A stretch of 64,000 nt of DNA, from assembly GCF_011440375.1 (NCBI RefSeq), contig NZ_JAAOIR010000001.1, positions 868,001-932,000 of the forward strand, in the 5' to 3' direction. This DNA is from Halorubellus sp. JP-L1 (GTDB lineage: Archaea > Halobacteriota > Halobacteria > Halobacteriales > Natrialbaceae). A program made the translations under genes and the position numbers. Under the pieces are notes generated by a model. It saw only the letters and a list, made by a program, of their open reading frames with translations. It was not told where the DNA came from and did not search any database. This document shows positions 32,666 to 41,998 of the stretch, piece after piece (the first letter of the stretch is position 1; the number at the start of each line of letters is the position of its first letter).

Positions 32666-33055
32666 GTGCTCCTCGATACGTCGTTCCTCATCGACCTCAT
32701 GAACGGCGACGAAGGCGCCGTCGAGAAGGCTCGCGAACTGGAGTCAAATCTCGTCCAGCAGCGGCTCTCGGCGATGACGCTGTTCGAGCTGTACTACGGA
32801 GCCGCCCGCTCGAACCAGCCCGGATCTGAACGGGAGAAAATAGAGAACGTGCTCGCCTCGAAACCGATCCAACCAGCCGACTCGGCCGTAATGCGGAAAG
32901 CCGGTCGACTCTCGGGGGAACTCATGAACGACGGTAACGCCGTCGGCGACGGTGACGTCATCATCGCAGCAACGGCCGCCGTCCTCGAAGAACCCGTTCT
33001 GACGCGGAACGTCGACGACTTCGAACGACTCGACGTCGAACTCGAAACGTACTGA
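32666..33055 (+). CDS. vapC: VapC-type PIN-domain toxin RNase
   Basis: This 129-residue PIN-domain endoribonuclease has the acidic catalytic residues D4 (LLDTSFLIDL), E41 (LFELYYGAAR), D97 (GDGDVIIAATA) and D117 (RNVDDF). This is the complete set for an active Mg-dependent VapC toxin, which usually cleaves a tRNA or rRNA. Translation starts with GTG at 32666, three bases after the antitoxin stop. Codon use and composition look like the neighbours, so there is no obvious sign of recent transfer. Confidence 0.88.
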   Translation: MLLDTSFLIDLMNGDEGAVEKARELESNLVQQRLSAMTLFELYYGAARSNQPGSEREKIENVLASKPIQPADSAVMRKAGRLSGELMNDGNAVGDGDVIIAATAAVLEEPVLTRNVDDFERLDVELETY

Positions 33056-33134
33056 GGCCAGCGTTCGACTTCTCGGACGAAGACGTTCGGAGCGGAGGCC
33101 GTCCGGGGCTCGTCGACGGAGTCACTCGATTCGC

Positions 33135-34286
33135 TCAGTTCTCGAACGCTTCGCGGAGTTCCTCGTCGACCTCCCAGGTGCCGTCGCCCTTGCCGCGGAG
33201 GAGTTCGATGCTGGCGCGGAACAGCGACACCTGCGTGTCGAACAGCGAGTAGAGGGGGGCGAGCGGGCCGAGGCTGTCCCGCGAGCCGAGTGCGACGAAT
33301 CCGGCGAGTGCGGCGAGGACGCCGACGCCGGCGAGGACGTGGACGGACGCGGCGGCGGCGCCGACGAGGAGGACGTCGAGCATGACGAGCCACGGGGAGA
33401 CGATCATGAACCACCAGTTGAACGGGAGGACGACCGTCCCGTAGTTGCCGTGCTTGCCGAGGGCGTCGCGGTGCTGGGCGAGCAGCCGGATGAGGCCCAT
33501 GCCGCGGCGGTCCTTCTGCGTGCGGCGCTTCCGGAACGCGGAGTGACTCGCCTCCTTGTAGCGGACCGCGGGGTCGAACACGACCCTGTTCTCGGGGCCC
33601 TGCCGACGGATCCGGAGCGCGAGTTCGGTGTCGTCCGCGAGCGAGTTCGGGTCGATCGGCGTGATGGCGTCGTTTTCGAAGGCGGAGAACGGCCCGTGGA
33701 AGATGAACGTCGAGTCGAGGTGGCTCTCGAGCGTCTGGATGTGACTCTGGACGCCGCGGTAGCCGGATTCGACCTCGCTCCCCCCGAGGACTTCGACGTT
33801 CGTGCCCGTGACGGCGGCGACGTCGTCGTCCGCGAGGTTCGCCGCGGCCTCCCTGAGGACGTCCTCGGGGAGCAGCGAGTCGCAGTCGGTCTTCACCACC
33901 ATCTCGTGCTCGGCGGCCGCGTACGCGTCGTTCAGCGCCGGTGCGAGCCCGCGTCGCTCGGTCTCCTCGATGAGGTTCAACTCGGGGTGCTCGCGGTCCG
34001 CGAAGAACTCCCGGATGATCTCGGGCGTCTCGTCCTCCGAGGAGTCGACGACCACGAGTTCGACCTTCTCCATCGGGTAGGAAAGCGCCATGACGTCCTC
34101 GAGTTTCTGCTCGACGATCCCGGACTCGTTGTACGTCGGGAGGACGATGCTCACCTCGGGCTCGGCGGCTTCCTTCGCCGCCGGGGATCCCGACGGGCGG
34201 ACGATAGCGTAGAGGACGCCGAACGCGACGTAGGGCGCGAGCGTCAGCGCGACCGCCACCGCGGCAGCGAAGACGAGCCAGTTCAT
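33135..34286 (-). CDS. Family 2 glycosyltransferase with membrane helices
   Basis: This 383-residue protein has an N-terminal membrane helix (about 3-25), a GT-A catalytic domain (about 45-260) with VSIVLPTYNESGIVE, VVVDSSEDET, the DxD-type KTDCDSLLPED and the DDTELALRIRRQG acceptor/catalytic segment, then two or three membrane helices (about 290-350). It should use a nucleotide sugar to extend a lipid-linked or extracellular glycan. It is convergent with vapC and followed upstream by the sugar dehydrogenase gene, so it belongs to the glycosylation cluster. The start is the ATG at 34286. Confidence 0.86.
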   Translation of the reverse strand: MNWLVFAAAVAVALTLAPYVAFGVLYAIVRPSGSPAAKEAAEPEVSIVLPTYNESGIVEQKLEDVMALSYPMEKVELVVVDSSEDETPEIIREFFADREHPELNLIEETERRGLAPALNDAYAAAEHEMVVKTDCDSLLPEDVLREAAANLADDDVAAVTGTNVEVLGGSEVESGYRGVQSHIQTLESHLDSTFIFHGPFSAFENDAITPIDPNSLADDTELALRIRRQGPENRVVFDPAVRYKEASHSAFRKRRTQKDRRGMGLIRLLAQHRDALGKHGNYGTVVLPFNWWFMIVSPWLVMLDVLLVGAAAASVHVLAGVGVLAALAGFVALGSRDSLGPLAPLYSLFDTQVSLFRASIELLRGKGDGTWEVDEELREAFEN

Positions 34287-34380
34287 ACCCCTCGATTCCC
34301 CGGCGGGGGGCAAAACGATGACGGCATCCGGTCCGACGGCGCGACCGTCTCACACGTCGATGGTGGCGAACCCGGTCGGG

Positions 34381-35721
34381 TCACTCGCCTTCGAGGAGGA
34401 GGCCTTCGCCGCGGCTGTCCGCCGTGGGGTCGTCGCCGAGGTCGCCGAGCGCGACGACGTCGGCGGCGACGTCGTCGGGCATCGCGTTCCGGGCGTCGAA
34501 CACGACGTCGGCGGCGTCGCCGATGGCGTGGAGGTCGAACGCGGCGTGGTCGACGAGGAGCACGACGACGTCCGCGCGCTCGCTGTCGGCGGGCGTCACG
34601 TCGCGGACGAGTTCCCGGGGGACGTCGCTCGCGTCGACGTAGGGGTCGGCGACGACGACCGCTGCCTCCTCGGGGAGGGCCGAGAGGACGTCGAGCGCGG
34701 GCGAGTTCCGGACGTCGCCGACGTCTGGCTTGTACGACGCGCCGAGTGCGAGGACGCTGGCGTCCGCGGGGTCGACGCCGCGAGCGCGGAGGAGGCGTTC
34801 GACGCGCTCGGCGACCAGCGCCGGCATGTCGTCGTTCACGGTCTGTGCGCCCTCGACGAGCGAGAGCTCGGTGCCGTCGCGTCGCGCGCGCCAGGCGAGG
34901 AACTGCGGGTCGATGGGCGTGCAGTGCCCGCCGACGCCCGGGCCGGGGCGGAACGGCTGGAAGCCGAAGGGCTTCGTCGCCGCGGCGTCGATCGCCTCCC
35001 AGAGGTCCGCGTCCATGCCTTCGACGAGCGAGACGAGTTCGTTCACGAGCCCGATGTTCACCATCCGGTACGTGTTCTCGAGGGTCTTCGTCAGCTCCGC
35101 GGTCTGCGTCGACGACACCGGGTACGTCTCGGAGACGACCGCGTCGAACAGGGCCTCGGCGATTGCTCTGGATCGGTCGCTGTCGGCACCGACGACGAGC
35201 GGGATGTCGCCGAACGCGTACTCGCCACCGGGGTTGAGGCGCTCGGGGACCATCGCGAAACGGGTCGGGGCGTCCCTGGCGTCGTCGACGATCGGTGCGA
35301 CGACCTCTCGGGTCGCGCCCGGGTAGACGGTGCTGCTCACGACGACGAGCGTCTCGCCCGGCCCGGACTGCTCGGCGACGGTGCGAGAGGCGGCCTCGAT
35401 CGCGGACATGTCCGGGGCGTCGTCCATCCCGGTCGGGACCGCGAGCACGTACGCGTCGCAGTCCGCGAGCACGCTCGGGTCGTCCGACGGCTCGAACCCG
35501 GACTCGAGCCCGCGCTGGAGTTCCTCGTCCGTGACGTCGTCGACGTAGCTCAAGCCCGCCTGGAGCTCGCGGACCCGATACTGGTCGACGTCGAACCCGC
35601 GGACCGCGAACCCCGCGTCCACGAACGCGAGACTCAGCGGCAGCCCGACGTACCCGAGGCCGAGCACGCCGACCGTCGCCGACCGGTCGGCGATGGCTTC
35701 GTGCAGCGAGCCAGTCGTCAT
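34381..35721 (-). CDS. Nucleotide-sugar dehydrogenase (UDP-sugar 6-dehydrogenase/WecC family)
   Basis: This 446-residue NAD-dependent four-electron dehydrogenase makes a UDP-uronic acid. It has the Rossmann motif VGVLGLGYVGLPLSLAF (about 17-33), a central substrate domain with VPERLNPGGEYAF (about 160-172), the catalytic cysteine in PGVGGHCTPIDPQFL (about 258-272), and a C-terminal domain with LALGASYKPDVGDVRNSPALD. The sequence cannot separate UDP-glucose from UDP-N-acetylmannosamine dehydrogenase. In a glycosylation cluster, either would supply a uronic acid, common in haloarchaeal N-glycans. It follows the epimerase gene with a 37-bp gap. Confidence 0.88.
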   Translation of the reverse strand: MTTGSLHEAIADRSATVGVLGLGYVGLPLSLAFVDAGFAVRGFDVDQYRVRELQAGLSYVDDVTDEELQRGLESGFEPSDDPSVLADCDAYVLAVPTGMDDAPDMSAIEAASRTVAEQSGPGETLVVVSSTVYPGATREVVAPIVDDARDAPTRFAMVPERLNPGGEYAFGDIPLVVGADSDRSRAIAEALFDAVVSETYPVSSTQTAELTKTLENTYRMVNIGLVNELVSLVEGMDADLWEAIDAAATKPFGFQPFRPGPGVGGHCTPIDPQFLAWRARRDGTELSLVEGAQTVNDDMPALVAERVERLLRARGVDPADASVLALGASYKPDVGDVRNSPALDVLSALPEEAAVVVADPYVDASDVPRELVRDVTPADSERADVVVLLVDHAAFDLHAIGDAADVVFDARNAMPDDVAADVVALGDLGDDPTADSRGEGLLLEGE

Positions 35722-35758
35722 GCCGGCACCTCCGTCTCCGTGCGGGAGGGTTCAGTCG

Positions 35759-36739
35759 TCATGCGGACACCTCGGTCTCTTCAGGTCGCTCCGCGACGAC
35801 GTCCGCGAGGATGCGGTCGAGGTCGCCGTCGGGCGCCCACCCGATCGTCTCGCGGAGCCGGGAGACGTCCGGTTCGCGGTCCCGTGGCTCCTCGAAGTCG
35901 TCGCCGAACGCCGTCTCGAACGGCACGTGCTCGATGCGGGAGTCCGAGTCCGTGACGTCGAGGACGCGCTCGGCGAGTTCGTTGATGCTCACGGGGTTCG
36001 CCGAGCCGACGTTGACGACCTTCCCCATCGCGTCGGGCGTCGTCATGAGGTCGTGGACGACCCGGACGGTGTCCGCGACGTGCGTGAAGCTCCGCGTCTG
36101 CGTGCCGTCGCCGTACACCGTGATGGGGTCGCCCGCGAGCGCCTGTTCGACGAACGTCGGGACGACCATCCCGTAGTCGCCGATCTGTCTGGGGCCGACG
36201 GTGTTGAAGAACCGGCCGACGACGACCGGAAGGTCGTTCTCCGCGTGGTGGGCGAGCGCGTAGAACTCGTCCATCGCCTTCGCGTTCGCGTACCCCCACC
36301 GCGGGACGGTCGTGGGGCCGAGCACGCGGTCGTCGTCCTCGCCGAACGGCACCGCTGTGGACTTCCCGTACACCTCCGAGGAGGACGCGACGAAGACGGG
36401 CGTTCCGTCCTCCGCGGCCGCGTCCAGGACGTTCTCCGTCCCCTGGACGTTCGTCCGTAGCGACCGGAGCGGTTCGTCGACGACGAGTTCGACGCCGACC
36501 GCGGCCGCGAGGTGGTAGACGACGTCCGCGTCCGCCACCGCCTCGCGGACCGCGGCGGCGTTCCGGACGTCCAGCTCGTCGACGGTGACGCGTGCCTCGT
36601 CGGTCAGTCCCGCGACGTTCCCGCGATCGCCCGTCGAGAAGTCGTCGACGAGGTGCAGGTCGTGCTCGGTCTCCGCGAGCACGTGCTCGGCCAGATGCGA
36701 CCCGATGAAGCCACTGCCGCCGGTAACGAGGACCTCCAT
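35759..36739 (-). CDS. NAD-dependent nucleotide-sugar epimerase/dehydratase
   Basis: This 326-residue extended short-chain dehydrogenase has the NAD motif LVTGGSGFIGSHLAE (4-18), LVDDFSTGDRGN (about 34-45), the serine region VFVASSSEVYGKS (about 113-125) and catalytic WGYANAKAMDEFY (about 148-160, YxxxK), with later GRFFNTVGPRQ. It resembles UDP-glucose 4-epimerase and UDP-glucuronate decarboxylase. It is the first gene of a minus-strand run (epimerase, sugar dehydrogenase, glycosyltransferase) and diverges from an AglJ-like gene. Confidence 0.88.
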   Translation of the reverse strand: MEVLVTGGSGFIGSHLAEHVLAETEHDLHLVDDFSTGDRGNVAGLTDEARVTVDELDVRNAAAVREAVADADVVYHLAAAVGVELVVDEPLRSLRTNVQGTENVLDAAAEDGTPVFVASSSEVYGKSTAVPFGEDDDRVLGPTTVPRWGYANAKAMDEFYALAHHAENDLPVVVGRFFNTVGPRQIGDYGMVVPTFVEQALAGDPITVYGDGTQTRSFTHVADTVRVVHDLMTTPDAMGKVVNVGSANPVSINELAERVLDVTDSDSRIEHVPFETAFGDDFEEPRDREPDVSRLRETIGWAPDGDLDRILADVVAERPEETEVSA

Positions 36740-36977
36740 TTCGAGACACACTCCGCGAGAAACCCGCAAAGTAATGGAGAATCTACCGCACGGAACACGT
36801 CGTCCGTCGCCGCCTATGCAGCGACTACTCGACTGGAACGGGCCACTACCGACGGTCCGGCCGAGGGTCCGTTTCCGCAGGACGAGTCCACTCCGCCTGC
36901 CAGCGCCCGACCCGTCTTGGACCGTCTGCGAGAACGCTAGGGGTTTTTCCCGCTGTGGCGAGGATGACCGAGAGAGA

Positions 36978-38048
36978 ATGGGCGAGTACGACGACGTCTG
37001 CGTGCTGGTGCCGACGTACAACGAGGCCGAGACCGTCGAGGAGGTCGTCACCGGCATGCGCGAGGAGGGATTCGACCACGTGCTCGTCGTCGACGGTCAC
37101 TCGACGGACGGGACGCGAGCGCTCGCGCGCGACGCCGGCGCGGAAGTCATCACGCAGACGGAGGGCGGCCGCGGCTCCGGGAAGGGCCAGGCCGTCCGCG
37201 ACGGCGTCGCGTACACGGACCGCCCGTACATCCTCATGCTGGACGGCGACGGCACGTACCGGCCCGAGGACGCCCACGCGATGGTCGAACCCGTCATCGA
37301 GGGACGCGCCGACCACGTCGTCGGCGACCGGTTCGCGGACATGGAGGCCGGCGCGATGCCGAAACTCAACCAGTTCGGGAACGGCATGATCAATCACGGG
37401 TTCGCGGCCATCCACGGCCAGCACCTCGCGGACATCCTCTCGGGCTACCGCGCGTTCACGCGCGAGTCGTTCCGCGAAATGAACCTGAACGCGGACGGCT
37501 TCGGGATCGAGACCGAGATGGCGGTCGAAGCCCGCCGGAACGGTCAGCGCGTCCAGGTCGTCGACGTCTCGTACATCTCCCGCCCCGACGCCAGCGAGTC
37601 CAACCTCCGGCCGTTCCGCGACGGCGGCGTCATCCTCCTCACGCTCTACCTCCGCGCGAAGACCCACAACCCCCTCTTCTACTTCGGGTCCGTTGGCGGG
37701 GTCTTCGCGCTCCTCGGGACGGTCATCGGGTTCTACGTCCTCTACGACTGGTTCGTCAACCGGATCTCTCACGAGGTGCTCGCGCCCGCTGGCGGATTCA
37801 TCTTCATCCTCGGCGTCCAGTTCCTCATCTTCGGCGTCCTCGCCGACCTCCTCGTCTCGCTTCACGAGGAGCAACGCCAGCGCCTCGAACGCATCGCGCG
37901 CCGAGACCCGAGCGAGACCCGGCGACCGGGAGCGCACGAACACGACGTCGACGATGCACTCCGCGACGACGCGCCCGAGGAGAGACCCGCGAGCACCACC
38001 GACGGAAGCACCGCGAAACCGTCCGAGAATCGGCCGAACGACGACTAA
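36978..38048 (+). CDS. AglJ-like dolichol-phosphate hexosyltransferase
   Basis: This 356-residue GT2 enzyme of the dolichyl-phosphate-sugar synthase type has CVLVPTYNEAETVEEVV (about 8-24), VVDGHSTDGT (about 36-45), MLDGDGTY with the DxD-like metal site (about 88-95), and SGYRAFTRESFREMNLNADGFGIETEM (about 150-176). Two or three membrane helices follow (about 220-300), then an acidic disordered tail. AglJ adds the first sugar to dolichol phosphate for N-glycosylation in Haloferax, and the overall layout matches. The ATG at 36978 follows AGAGAGA. Confidence 0.85.
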   Translation: MGEYDDVCVLVPTYNEAETVEEVVTGMREEGFDHVLVVDGHSTDGTRALARDAGAEVITQTEGGRGSGKGQAVRDGVAYTDRPYILMLDGDGTYRPEDAHAMVEPVIEGRADHVVGDRFADMEAGAMPKLNQFGNGMINHGFAAIHGQHLADILSGYRAFTRESFREMNLNADGFGIETEMAVEARRNGQRVQVVDVSYISRPDASESNLRPFRDGGVILLTLYLRAKTHNPLFYFGSVGGVFALLGTVIGFYVLYDWFVNRISHEVLAPAGGFIFILGVQFLIFGVLADLLVSLHEEQRQRLERIARRDPSETRRPGAHEHDVDDALRDDAPEERPASTTDGSTAKPSENRPNDD

Positions 38049-38086
38049 CGCGTTCCGCGAGCCGAACCGACTGTCGTGGGACCAAG

Positions 38087-38938
38087 TCAGTCCTCGAGGC
38101 TGAGCGAGAGCGTGTGCGCTTGCAACTCGTTCGTCCACGTCGTCGCGTCCGTCTGGATCTCACCGACGTACCCTTCGACGGGGAGTTCGTCGAGTTCCGA
38201 CGCCGGTGTTCCAACGAGTACGAGCCGGGCTGCGTCTGCGACGTCGACGCCCTCGAACGCGATACTCGTCCCCGTGTCGCCGCCGCCGAACCAACGGAAG
38301 GTCCCGTGAGTATCCTCTGTTGCGAACCCGGTGTCCGTGAGGAATCGCGGTTCCGTTTCGGGGTTACCGACGTCGTAGACCGCGAGCGTCTCCCACTCGG
38401 TCTCGACGCGAATCTCGTAGCATCTGAACGATTTGATACTCGTCCAGCTTTCGGCGCTGTTCTGCTCCGCTGCCCCCCATTCGAGGCGGACGGCGTACGT
38501 CGCGGGTGCGACCGTCCGCCTGAACACCACCTTCCGGAACCCGGCGGCGCGGACCTCGACCTCGACCGTCCGTTCCGTGAGGGCTTCGAGTTCGAACGTG
38601 ATCGTCTGCTGGACGGTCGACTCTCCTGCCACGGTCACGGATTCGGCCGTCTGGACCTCCCGGTCGAACAAGAGGAGGATCTCCCCGTCGAACACGCCCT
38701 CGGTCCGGTTCTCGACGCGTACCGTCACCTGCTCGGTCGTCCCGATACCGAGCTTGGCGGGCGGGTCGACCGTCGACACCTCGACTGCAGGATCGGGCCG
38801 CCCCGTGGTCGTCCCGGTGTCCACGTCCGGTTCCTCGGACCGCGTCCCGTCCTGCGTCGTCGACGCGCCGTCCGCGAGTCGAAGGCAGCCGCCGACCGAC
38901 AGTGAGCCGAGGCTCGCGAGGATCGCCCGTCGATTCAT
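38087..38938 (-). CDS. Tat-exported lipoprotein of unknown function
   Basis: This 283-residue protein has a twin-arginine signal peptide with lipobox (MNRRAILASLGSLSVGGC; RR at 3-4, lipid cysteine C18). A Thr/Ser-rich linker and beta-strand-rich domains follow. Residues about 55-140 resemble an Ig-like/CARDB fold (VTVRVENRTEGVFDGEILLL), and the C-terminal part has several Trp/Tyr strands. It is probably anchored on the outer face of the membrane. No enzymatic motif is visible. The start is the ATG at 38938, which sets up the signal peptide. It is convergent with the AglJ-like gene. Confidence 0.75.
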   Translation of the reverse strand: MNRRAILASLGSLSVGGCLRLADGASTTQDGTRSEEPDVDTGTTTGRPDPAVEVSTVDPPAKLGIGTTEQVTVRVENRTEGVFDGEILLLFDREVQTAESVTVAGESTVQQTITFELEALTERTVEVEVRAAGFRKVVFRRTVAPATYAVRLEWGAAEQNSAESWTSIKSFRCYEIRVETEWETLAVYDVGNPETEPRFLTDTGFATEDTHGTFRWFGGGDTGTSIAFEGVDVADAARLVLVGTPASELDELPVEGYVGEIQTDATTWTNELQAHTLSLSLED

Positions 38939-39056
38939 CACGTCCCCTTCTGCGGTCGACTTCCGTAACTGTTCTGGGGCCGACACGACACGCGAGGCGG
39001 AAACCGCCGGTAGAATGGATCACGAGTCGCGTCGCACGGCCGTCGGGGTTCGTCGG

Positions 39057-39383
39057 TCAGAACGGGAGGACGCGCCGGACGCGATCGAGGACGCTCGCGC
39101 CCTGCTGTCGTCGTCGCTCGAACGCCGGATGGAGCGCGTTCAGGAGGTCCTGTTCGTCCTCGAAGCGGGACTGCTCGCAGTCCGCGAGCACCTCCTCGAG
39201 GCGAACGGTGTGCCCCCGCGTGTCGAACGGGACCTCCACGTGCCCCACCGTCTCGCGCATCTCGTCGGCGGTCGCAGGATACGACACGTCGTAGCCGTCC
39301 AGGCGGTCGTCGACCGCGGCGATCCCGAACGCCACGACCGCCGGTTCCTCGTCGTCGTCGTCGGCAGGCGGCCGCATACCCAT
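39057..39383 (-). CDS. DUF5789-like small protein
   Basis: This 108-residue protein contains AVVAFGIAAVDDRLDGYDVS followed by YPATADEMRETVGHVEVP, RLEEVLADCEQSRFEDEQDL and LNALHPAFERRRQQGASVLD. The YPAT-DE(M/L) segment and length resemble the haloarchaeal DUF5789 family, unknown function. Two in-frame ATGs (39383 and 39377) are possible starts. The upstream GGTGGGG fits the second about as well. It sits between the lipoprotein gene and the ribbon-helix-helix gene. Confidence 0.65.
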   Translation of the reverse strand: MGMRPPADDDDEEPAVVAFGIAAVDDRLDGYDVSYPATADEMRETVGHVEVPFDTRGHTVRLEEVLADCEQSRFEDEQDLLNALHPAFERRRQQGASVLDRVRRVLPF

Positions 39384-39538
39384 ACCCCACCCTATCGCAC
39401 GAACCAAGAAGAAACTGTCCACCCGTCGCCGACGGCTCCCACAGCCATGATCCAGCCCCGCCCGCGCGACCGAACCGCTTCGAGACCGCGCGACCCGCGG
39501 ACGCAAACCCCTTCACCCTCCGCGTCCTCACCCAAGCC

Positions 39539-39748
39539 ATGACCGACTACACCACCGTCTCCATCCCCAAGGACCTCGCCGACCGCGTCGACGAGACCAT
39601 CGAAGGCACGAGCTTCTCCTCCACGAGCGACCTCGTACGATTCCTCCTGCGAAGCATCGTCATCCAGCACGAGCAGTCCGGCGGGCTCACCGAGTCCGAG
39701 TTCGAGGAGATCGCCGAACAGCTCCAGGACCTCGGCTACCTCGATTAG
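39539..39748 (+). CDS. Ribbon-helix-helix regulator (CopG-like)
   Basis: This 69-residue ribbon-helix-helix DNA-binding protein has a beta strand TTVSIPKDLADRVDETI, then helices TSDLVRFLLRSIVIQHEQ and a helical acidic tail. The frame is short and complete. It ends 60 bp from the end of the convergent lut genes and might be an independent regulator. No toxin gene is adjacent, so it is not an obvious antitoxin. Confidence 0.8.
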   Translation: MTDYTTVSIPKDLADRVDETIEGTSFSSTSDLVRFLLRSIVIQHEQSGGLTESEFEEIAEQLQDLGYLD

Positions 39749-39808
39749 CTCTGGATCCGCGGATCTGCAGGACGCGACGGGATGCAGTGTCCGGTCGCCC
39801 GCGACGGT

Positions 39809-41998
39809 TCAGCGAGGTGCGACGAGTTCGATCGGGTGCGGGGCGGGGCGGTCGAGGAGCGATTCCAGCTGGTCGACGCAGGACGTGCCGCTGGCGACGA
39901 CCTGGGTGGCGTCTGCGAAGTCCTCGGCGAGCGGTTCGCCGACGTCGACGCTGAGGTCGTAGTACTGTTCCTTGTACCCGAAGCTCCCCGCCATCCCGCA
40001 GCACTCGACGTCGCTCGTCTGGACGGTCGCGCCGAGTGTCTCGAGGACGGCGACGGTGTGCGCTTCGAGGCCGAGGGTGCGTTGCTGGCAGTGACTGTGG
40101 TAGGCGACGTCGCCGTCGAGTTCGGCGAGCACGTCCGCGCTGGCGCCGTTGTCGAGTCGGCCGTAGACGTACTCGCAGACCTCGTAGCTCGCGTCGGCGA
40201 GCGTGTCGGCGGCGTCGGCGTCGAGGAGACGTTCGTAGTCGTGGGCGAACATCGCGAGGTCGCTCGGTTCGACGACGACGACGTCGCGGCCGGCGTCGAC
40301 GTGCGGGGCGAGCGCGTCGCTGACGGCTTCGGCCTGCGAGCGCGCGGTCTCGATCATGCCCTGCGAGAGCGGCGCGCGCCCGGAGCCGGGGACGGCGGGG
40401 ACGCGGACGTGGACGTCGAGCGCCTCGAGCGCGCGGACGGCGGCCTTGCCGCGCTCGGGCGTGACGTGGTTCGTGTACGTGTCCGGGTAGAGGACCGCGC
40501 TCCGTGCGGCCTCGCCCTCGGGGACTGCGGGGCCGCCGCGGGCGTCGAACCAGTCGACGAGCGTCTCGCGCCGGAACGCCGGGAGGTCGCGGCGGCGGTC
40601 GACGCCGAGCACGCGCTCCATCGCGGCGCGAGCGGGCCGGGTGTCGGCGATCCAGTTCGAGACGGGCGCGAACGCGCTCCCGAGTCGCGCCAGCGCGTCG
40701 ACGTTCCCGAAGAACCGCTTCTGGAGGTCCAGACCAGCGGGTTCCTCGTCGGGCGTGAGGCCCTCGACGAGCGCGTCGAACTCGCCGGAGTCCGCGCCGC
40801 GATTGATGCGGTCGCGGACGACCGTGTTGATCCACGGGATGTCGATCTTCACCGGGCAGGCGTTCACGCACCGCGTACAGCCCGTGCAGAGGTCGTTGAA
40901 CTCCGCGGCGGCGTCCTCGCCCTCGACGCCGGCCTCCCAGCCGGTCGCGATGCCGCCCGTGTACGTCTCGCCGCCGAAGGCGTGCCCGCCGACCTGCTGG
41001 AAGTTCGCGCACGAGTTCGAGCACGCACCGCAGCGCACGCAGTACAGGGTCTCGCGGAGGTCGTCGTCCTCGCGCATGTCCATGCGGCCGTTGTCGAGCA
41101 GGACGAGGTGGAAGTCGCGGGCGTCCGCGGGAACGAACTCGTCGGCGTCGAAGTCCGGGATCGGCGTGTCGACGGGCGGCGTGAGCACGGAGACGTACTG
41201 ACTGATCGCCTGCCCGGTCGCAGCCCTCGAGAGCAGTCGGACGAACGGCTCGAGGTCCGCGACGGAGGGAACGAGCTTCTCGACGCCCGCGACCGCGACG
41301 TGCGTCTCCGGGGTCGCCGCACACTTCCGAGCGTTCCCCTCGTTCGTCACGAGCGCGATCGATCCCGAGTCGGCGGCGACGAAGTTCGCGCCCGTCATCC
41401 CGACGTCCGCCTCCCGGATCCTGTCGCCGAGGTAGTCGCGGACGAACGCCGTCATGTCCGCGGCGGACTCCAGGGGCTCGGCGGGCTCGAAGTGGTCGTT
41501 GAGGAGGTCCGCGATCTCCTCGCGGGACTTGTGCATCGCGGGCCCGACCAGATGGCTCGGGGACTCCTCGGCGAGCTGGACGACGAACTCGCCGAGGTCG
41601 GTCTCGTAGACGTCCACGCCCGCGTCGGCGAGCGCGTCGTTCACGTCTATCTCCTCGGTCGTCATCGACTTCGACTTCACGAGCGTCTCCGCCCCCGCGT
41701 CCGCGCAGACGGACTCGACGTACGCGTTCGCGTCCGCGGCGTCGTCGGCGACGTACACCGTTCCGCCGTTCGCCTCCACCGCCTCGGTGACCCGCTCGAC
41801 GAGGTCGGGGACGTTCGCGATCGCGTCCTCCTTGATCGCTCTCGCGCGCGACCGGAGGTCCTCGTACTCGGCGAGGTCCTCGGTCGCGGCGACCCGGCCC
41901 GCGTTCAGGTTCCGTGCCTGCGCCTCGATGTTCGGCCCCTCGGTGTCGAGGAGCGCACGAATCTTCGCCGCCGTCTCGCGCCTGGATTCCGAACTCAT
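39809..41998 (-). CDS. LutB-LutA fusion iron-sulfur protein (lactate oxidation)
   Basis: This 729-residue protein joins a LutB-like half (about 1-440) to a LutA-like half (about 470-729). The LutB half has a LUD domain (about 40-300; VTEAVEANGGTVYVADDAAD, GPAMHKSREEIADLLNDHF, GMTGANFVAADSGSIALVTN) and two 4Fe-4S motifs, CVRCGACSNSC and CTGCTRCVNACP. The LutA half has the CCG-type motifs HCQQRTLG and VECCGMAGSFG. In Bacillus these are separate subunits of an L-lactate dehydrogenase. Its ATG overlaps the LutC stop (ATGA). The two genes form the operon. Confidence 0.87.
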   Translation of the reverse strand: MSSESRRETAAKIRALLDTEGPNIEAQARNLNAGRVAATEDLAEYEDLRSRARAIKEDAIANVPDLVERVTEAVEANGGTVYVADDAADANAYVESVCADAGAETLVKSKSMTTEEIDVNDALADAGVDVYETDLGEFVVQLAEESPSHLVGPAMHKSREEIADLLNDHFEPAEPLESAADMTAFVRDYLGDRIREADVGMTGANFVAADSGSIALVTNEGNARKCAATPETHVAVAGVEKLVPSVADLEPFVRLLSRAATGQAISQYVSVLTPPVDTPIPDFDADEFVPADARDFHLVLLDNGRMDMREDDDLRETLYCVRCGACSNSCANFQQVGGHAFGGETYTGGIATGWEAGVEGEDAAAEFNDLCTGCTRCVNACPVKIDIPWINTVVRDRINRGADSGEFDALVEGLTPDEEPAGLDLQKRFFGNVDALARLGSAFAPVSNWIADTRPARAAMERVLGVDRRRDLPAFRRETLVDWFDARGGPAVPEGEAARSAVLYPDTYTNHVTPERGKAAVRALEALDVHVRVPAVPGSGRAPLSQGMIETARSQAEAVSDALAPHVDAGRDVVVVEPSDLAMFAHDYERLLDADAADTLADASYEVCEYVYGRLDNGASADVLAELDGDVAYHSHCQQRTLGLEAHTVAVLETLGATVQTSDVECCGMAGSFGYKEQYYDLSVDVGEPLAEDFADATQVVASGTSCVDQLESLLDRPAPHPIELVAPR

